Assembly: GCA_946699065.1 (NCBI GenBank)
Contig: CAMPDV010001221.1
Location: forward strand, 62,001 to 126,000
DNA length: 64,000 nucleotides
Source: Loxodes magnus
Lineage: Eukaryota; Ciliophora; Karyorelictea; Loxodida; Loxodidae
Direction of reading: 5' to 3'
The notes below the pieces were generated by a model. The model was not told the origin of the DNA and ran no database searches. It worked only from the letters and a program-made list of their open reading frames with translations. Positions 59,300-64,000 of this stretch are shown here, in pieces. Both the position numbers and the translations under genes were made by a program. Within the stretch, counting starts at the first letter, position 1, and every line of letters starts with the position of its first letter.

Positions 59300-62260
59300 A
59301 TTTATTTATTTATTTAAAACTAATTATTTCATTGGAATTTAATATAAGAGCAATCAAGGTATTATAAAAATAGAGATTATCAATCTAAATATTTATAATT
59401 ATAACAATAAAACATCTTTATAAATTTTACTGTCTCTGAAATAAAATATATCACGCTTTAAAAAGTTTAGTTGAAAAAATGTTCATTCTATTATTTACAA
59501 ATTAATAGAATAAAAACTTAGCTTTTCTTTTAATAAAAAAGAGCCAAAATCTTTAATTTTAAATTTTTTAATTAAAAAGAAATATAAATTGACTAAAGTT
59601 TGGATTTGTAAATTAATAAAGGATTTTACATATTAATAAAGTTAAATTTTTAATGAAAATTTTAAGATAAAAATAAGTTTAGATAATTAAAAAAGAATAT
59701 TTTTGTATAAACTTAAGTATAATTAAGAATGAAAAAAGAATCTGCTTAAATTTGTAAAGTTATTCAATAAATTGTTTTATATAAATATTAAATTAAAAAT
59801 TGATTTAATTTTTTATCGTAAAAGAATTACTTCTGACTTTTGAAATGGATTAAATAAAGAAAATTCAAATAAATTATTAATATAAAACGACGATAAAATT
59901 AATTAATAGAAAAAATTGTGATAAAAATTATGTAGCAGAAATTAAAAAATACTAAAAAAATCGAAAACTAAAGATTTTGATAAAATTACAAATAAAATAT
60001 AGAAGTTAATTTAAAATATAATATCTAATTAATTATTTGAAAGCTAAATATATTTTTAGTTTAAATACACTTAAAATTTTTTGAATATAATTGTAAAATT
60101 ATTTTCTTAAAAGCTTTATTATAAATGAAATTATTATAAGAGATGAAATATAAAAATAATAAACATTTTTGATAATAACAATTTTTACCAAATAATGCAA
60201 AAAATTTATTGGTTATTTAATAAATTTTTAGAGAATTTTCTTATAACCTTAACTAATAAATTATATTTTAATAAATTTGTTTTCAGTTTACAAATTAAGA
60301 AATTGTAGACTGAAAATTTTTATTTAAGATACTTTTATAAAAATAAATTTTTTACTTTCAACAAATTTAATAATATAACAGTAAAATTATTAAAATAAAA
60401 TCTAATCTTAAATTGCAATAACTCCCATTAGTAAAAATTATAAATAAATTTCTATTAATGTATATAAGTATTTAGACTCTAAAAATATATTGTAACGTTT
60501 CTAATTTCCGTTACAACAATTTTAAATGAAATTTTAATTACTCAAATAAAAATAAAAAGTCAATTAATTTTAATATCATTGTATAATATAAAGAAACTAA
60601 AAACTGGTTTAGAAATACATCTATAAATTGATAAAAAATACTAAAAAGACAAAACGTAAAGGATTAAAAAATATGATCAATTTGATTTGAAAAAAGTGAA
60701 AATTTAAGATTAATAAAAGCTAGCAAATAGATTGCATTTTAAGAGAAAAAATCGAAATAATATTACTAAATTATATTTATTGATACCTTATATAGGAATA
60801 TTTATTACAAAAATCTGTGCCTCATATTATTAAATAGTATCTTTAAGATTGATGAAATAAATTTCGAATTAAAGCAATTAAAATCAAAAATGCTTGATAT
60901 GATGCTTTAAGATGAAAGTAAATTCCCTTTCCATCGAATATTTCATCGTATCATATAAGCATTTTTAATTTTTTACTTAAAATCTAGTAGTTTCGTAATT
61001 ATTAGAATATTTGACATTTAACTTCGCTTATCCAATTTATAAATTAATTTATATAAAATTATTTATACCATAATTTTTTCAGATATTAAAATCAGAAAAT
61101 AATCACTCTAATCAAATTCTTTATTGTGTTATTATCTTATTATTAAATTTTTATTTTTAAATTTATATAAAAAATTATTTTCATTTATATTATCATCTTC
61201 TACTCTCTTAAAGTCTTAACACGTTTTGTTTTTTTTCTTTAATTTATCAATCAATTTATATCCAAAATGAAAATATTATTTTCTTAATTATTTCTTTTTT
61301 ATATTATTTACTATAATTATATTATCTTTAAATTAAATATCAAGCAACTCATCTTATATATCATTAAATAATATCTTAATCAATAATTTTAAATATATAT
61401 TTTTACTTATATTTCTTTGCAAATATGTAAAATTAAAACTGATGAAATTTTTTAATTTAGTACAAATAAATTAAATTAATAAATTCAAAGCTTAATTATT
61501 TATTTATATATCTAATTGCTTTTTTGAGTTAAAAAAATTAATCCTTTTTAAAATTATTTTGTCTTATCTTTTCTATTTTTAGACAAATATTTTGGTTTCT
61601 ATTAATGAAATTTCCTAATAATTTTTAAATTCTATTTAGCTTTATTTAAATTATATACTTCTTAGATAATTATCAGAATTTATATAAAAATTCATTTAAA
61701 ATATAAATTATTTACTTTTACTATATTTTTATTCATAATATATTATTGATTCACTTAAAGATAAATAATAATTTATAATCTTCTATTATTACCTCTTTTT
61801 AATATTAATTTGTAAATAAAATAATTCATTATAATTTAGATTTTTTTGAAATCATTCCGAATAAGACTTGATTAGTTCATATAAATTTGAAACATATGCT
61901 TTTTTATTAATTAAAATTTTCTAATAGTATATCATTACAAAAAAATTATGCGACAACATAAATTTTATAAAGTTAAGCTTAAAGTAAATAATTTAAAAAT
62001 CTAAATTATATTTAATTAAACCAAAATAATTATAATTAGAAATCTATTTTACTATCGCTAATAAATTTAAAAAATTGAAAATCTTAACAATTTAGTTTAT
62101 TTAGAATTTTTTATTTTTAATGTTTTAAGTTTAAAAATTATTATAATTTTTAAATCTAAATTTATAAAATTAATTTGTAATTGATTAAAAAATTTAGAAA
62201 ATCTCTTTTTCTAACAGTAAATTTATTTATTTTAACATATAATTAAAAGAAAAACAGGAG
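59300..62260. other. Long AT-rich spacer
   Basis: Three kilobases of extremely AT-rich DNA. Nothing recognisable. Confidence 0.5.
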
Positions 62261-62399
62261 TAAAATTTTGAACTATTAATTATACCTCCGATCCTTAGGA
62301 AGAACCTTAATTAGATCTAATATCTTGAAGGGAACGCATCTGGAAATTAGTAAGTTTTAGTAGGGGCTTTAAATCTATGATCATAGATTATGCATTCAA

Positions 62400-63417
62400 T
62401 ACACATGGTGGTCTCTGTTTGCAGAAATGATCAGCAGAATATTCCCGTTATATCAGTAAAAAGGTTGTTAAGTGTATTATTCACGAAGAAAGTTAGACTG
62501 TCCTTAATCTCTAAAAAATAATAATAAATTAATTTAAATAAAATATTAAAAACTATGAAAAATTGGTTGGATAACTTAAATTGCTTCATCTGATTAATTG
62601 CTCTAATTTCTTAAAATTTTGCTTATTTGTAATAGGTAAAGTTATTGCTTTTAAAAATTATTTAACTCCTTCTAATGAAATTTCATATTTAATTTTATAA
62701 ATCGCTATTTCAAATTTTGAAAAACTGAAAAGTATAGATTAATTTACTTTCGTAACTATTATTAGAAATTTCCTATCAAAAATATATAATTTTAATTTAG
62801 GAATTTTCTTTTCAATTACTTCTTCTTTATTATTTTTTCAGCAATAGTTTTATATTTGTATATATTTATAGTTTTCGAATTGTTATAAACATATTTATCT
62901 TGATTCAGTTAACTTTATAAAAAATATTATTTTAGTTCTATCACATCTAGGATTGATAATTAGTAAAGTCTACATTATTTATTTTTTAATCTTTTATGAT
63001 TTGCTTTTTTAAGACAGTATATTAACAACTAACTAATTATCAATAACTTAATATGAATTACTGCAGTTAATTATTTTTATGTAATTCTTATAAAAATTTA
63101 TTAAAATAGATTTTAAGTAACTTATTTAAAGTCTATTTGTATAGAAAAAAGTATATTTGTTAATCTAAATTTATTACATAACTATTTATTTTATTTATTT
63201 TTCTAAATTTTATTATAATAAGTAATAAATCCTTTATATTAAAAAATAATGTTTACTATTTTAATTATTAATTTGTTTGCTTTATAAACTCCTAACCTTT
63301 CTTCTTACACTAAGAAAATATTTAAGCTAGTTTTTATTTCAAATTATTAAAATTAGAGTATTAAAATTTAAGTTATTACTGTTTGAATTTTATAATATAA
63401 AGAAGCTATTTTATAAT
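62400..63417 (-). repeat. Inverted repeat IR2, right arm
   Basis: Uninterrupted partner of 48080-50325. The inner, GC-richer end can be read on the plus strand as THGGLCLQKWSAEYSRYISK with TGA as Trp, and upstream to about 62.27 kb as protein-like sequence, but other frames are also possible. The outer end is GCTATTTTATAAT. Confidence 0.85.
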
Positions 63418-63419
63418 TC

Positions 63420-64000
63420 GCATTTTTCTAAATTTATCTTCATTAGTACTGTATATAAGATTTCATCAATTTTATTAATCAAAGTTTATATATTTGTTTA
63501 AGAATTTGAGATTAATATTAAACTATCTGCTCATATTAATTTTTAATGATAATTATTCTATATTTTGTATCTCAAATTTTCAAATTTATTTAAGTATCTT
63601 AATACTTGATCGTAATAAATTAAAGCTAATATAGATCATGAGGAGTTCCTAAAAATATTCTATTTTTATATTAAATTTTTCTTGCTATTTATCCATCTAA
63701 ATTAAAATGCAATTAAATAGTTGCCTATATCTTTTTTTGATCTAAATTAAGTAATAAGGCATGTTAATTCTCTGTAATTATATGAATAAAAGTTAATTAT
63801 TTATAATGTCAAGCATTTTCTCTATATCTATAAGAGTCAAATAAAATAGTATTTTTTCAAATTACTTCAAGTAAAAATCTATTGATTTATTATATTTATC
63901 ATATGTTTTAAGATGTTTACTTTTTTAAATCTTCTTAATTTTTTAGATAATAATTGGTTTATTTAAATTGATTATTATAAATAGTTAGTCATTAATTAAT
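63420..64000. other. AT-rich end of window
   Basis: AT-rich DNA outside IR2; nothing recognisable. Confidence 0.45.

Noticed and set aside
1-64000. CRISPR arrays, telomeric C4A2-type repeats, rRNA or tRNA genes
   Set aside because: None seen on reading both strands; the tandem repeats present lack spacer structure and are AT-rich or purine-rich.

Overview
The window is AT-rich ciliate DNA from a lineage with no dedicated stop codon. TAA and TAG fall inside reading frames at positions that read as Gln. TGA recurs at conserved Trp positions: within zinc knuckles, in a RING/B-box/kelch gene that stays in one frame for about 2.4 kb, and at the same site in two diverged copies of one small gene. 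This fits the codes known from karyorelicts such as Loxodes, and from Condylostoma, where UAR=Gln and UGA=Trp, with UGA also usable as a stop near the 3' end. The organism assignment is inference. Because every frame is open under such a code, frames were chosen here by amino-acid composition, codon-position texture and homology between copies. 3' ends are therefore soft, and most standard-code ORFs are antisense shadows.

Layout. 1-17 kb: AT-rich spacer with coding islands, four fossils of a coiled-coil/CCHC 'ORF1' element, a LINE reverse transcriptase C-terminal fragment (6.0-7.15 kb) and three copies of a small gene family with a conserved C-terminal tail. 17.4-21.4 kb: a minus-strand LINE ORF2 (AP endonuclease and reverse transcriptase), split by an ORF1 element flanked by a 14-bp target-site duplication. 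21.4-22.5 kb: a divergent unknown ORF. 22.5-33.1 kb: a giant polytopic membrane-protein gene on the plus strand, read in one frame for about 9 kb and interrupted by a second ORF1 element, again with a 14-bp duplication. 33.2-33.75 kb: a convergent coiled-coil gene. 34.6-37.05 kb: a TRIM-like RING/B-box/coiled-coil/kelch gene, followed by AT tandem repeats, an 11-bp tandem repeat and about 600 bp of purine tract. 38-40.5 kb: short dispersed repeats and another ORF1 element. 41-64 kb: small coding islands, more ORF1 and LINE remnants, and long AT-rich spacer.

Two large inverted repeats frame the window. IR1 (about 1.3-kb arms at 2.86-4.18 and 43.97-45.30 kb) carries the tail of the small gene family. 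IR2 (about 1-kb arms at 48.08-50.33 and 62.40-63.42 kb) is less diverged, and its left arm was later hit by a 5'-truncated LINE. A GC-rich hairpin occurs at three places, one of them the 3' end of that LINE, and its stem ends covary.

The main mobile signal is a family of ORF1-only elements. Two have clear target-site duplications and lack any reverse transcriptase, so they were probably mobilised by LINEs like those alongside. The host genes that stand out are the giant membrane protein and the TRIM-like gene; both are broken up or invisible if TGA is read as stop.
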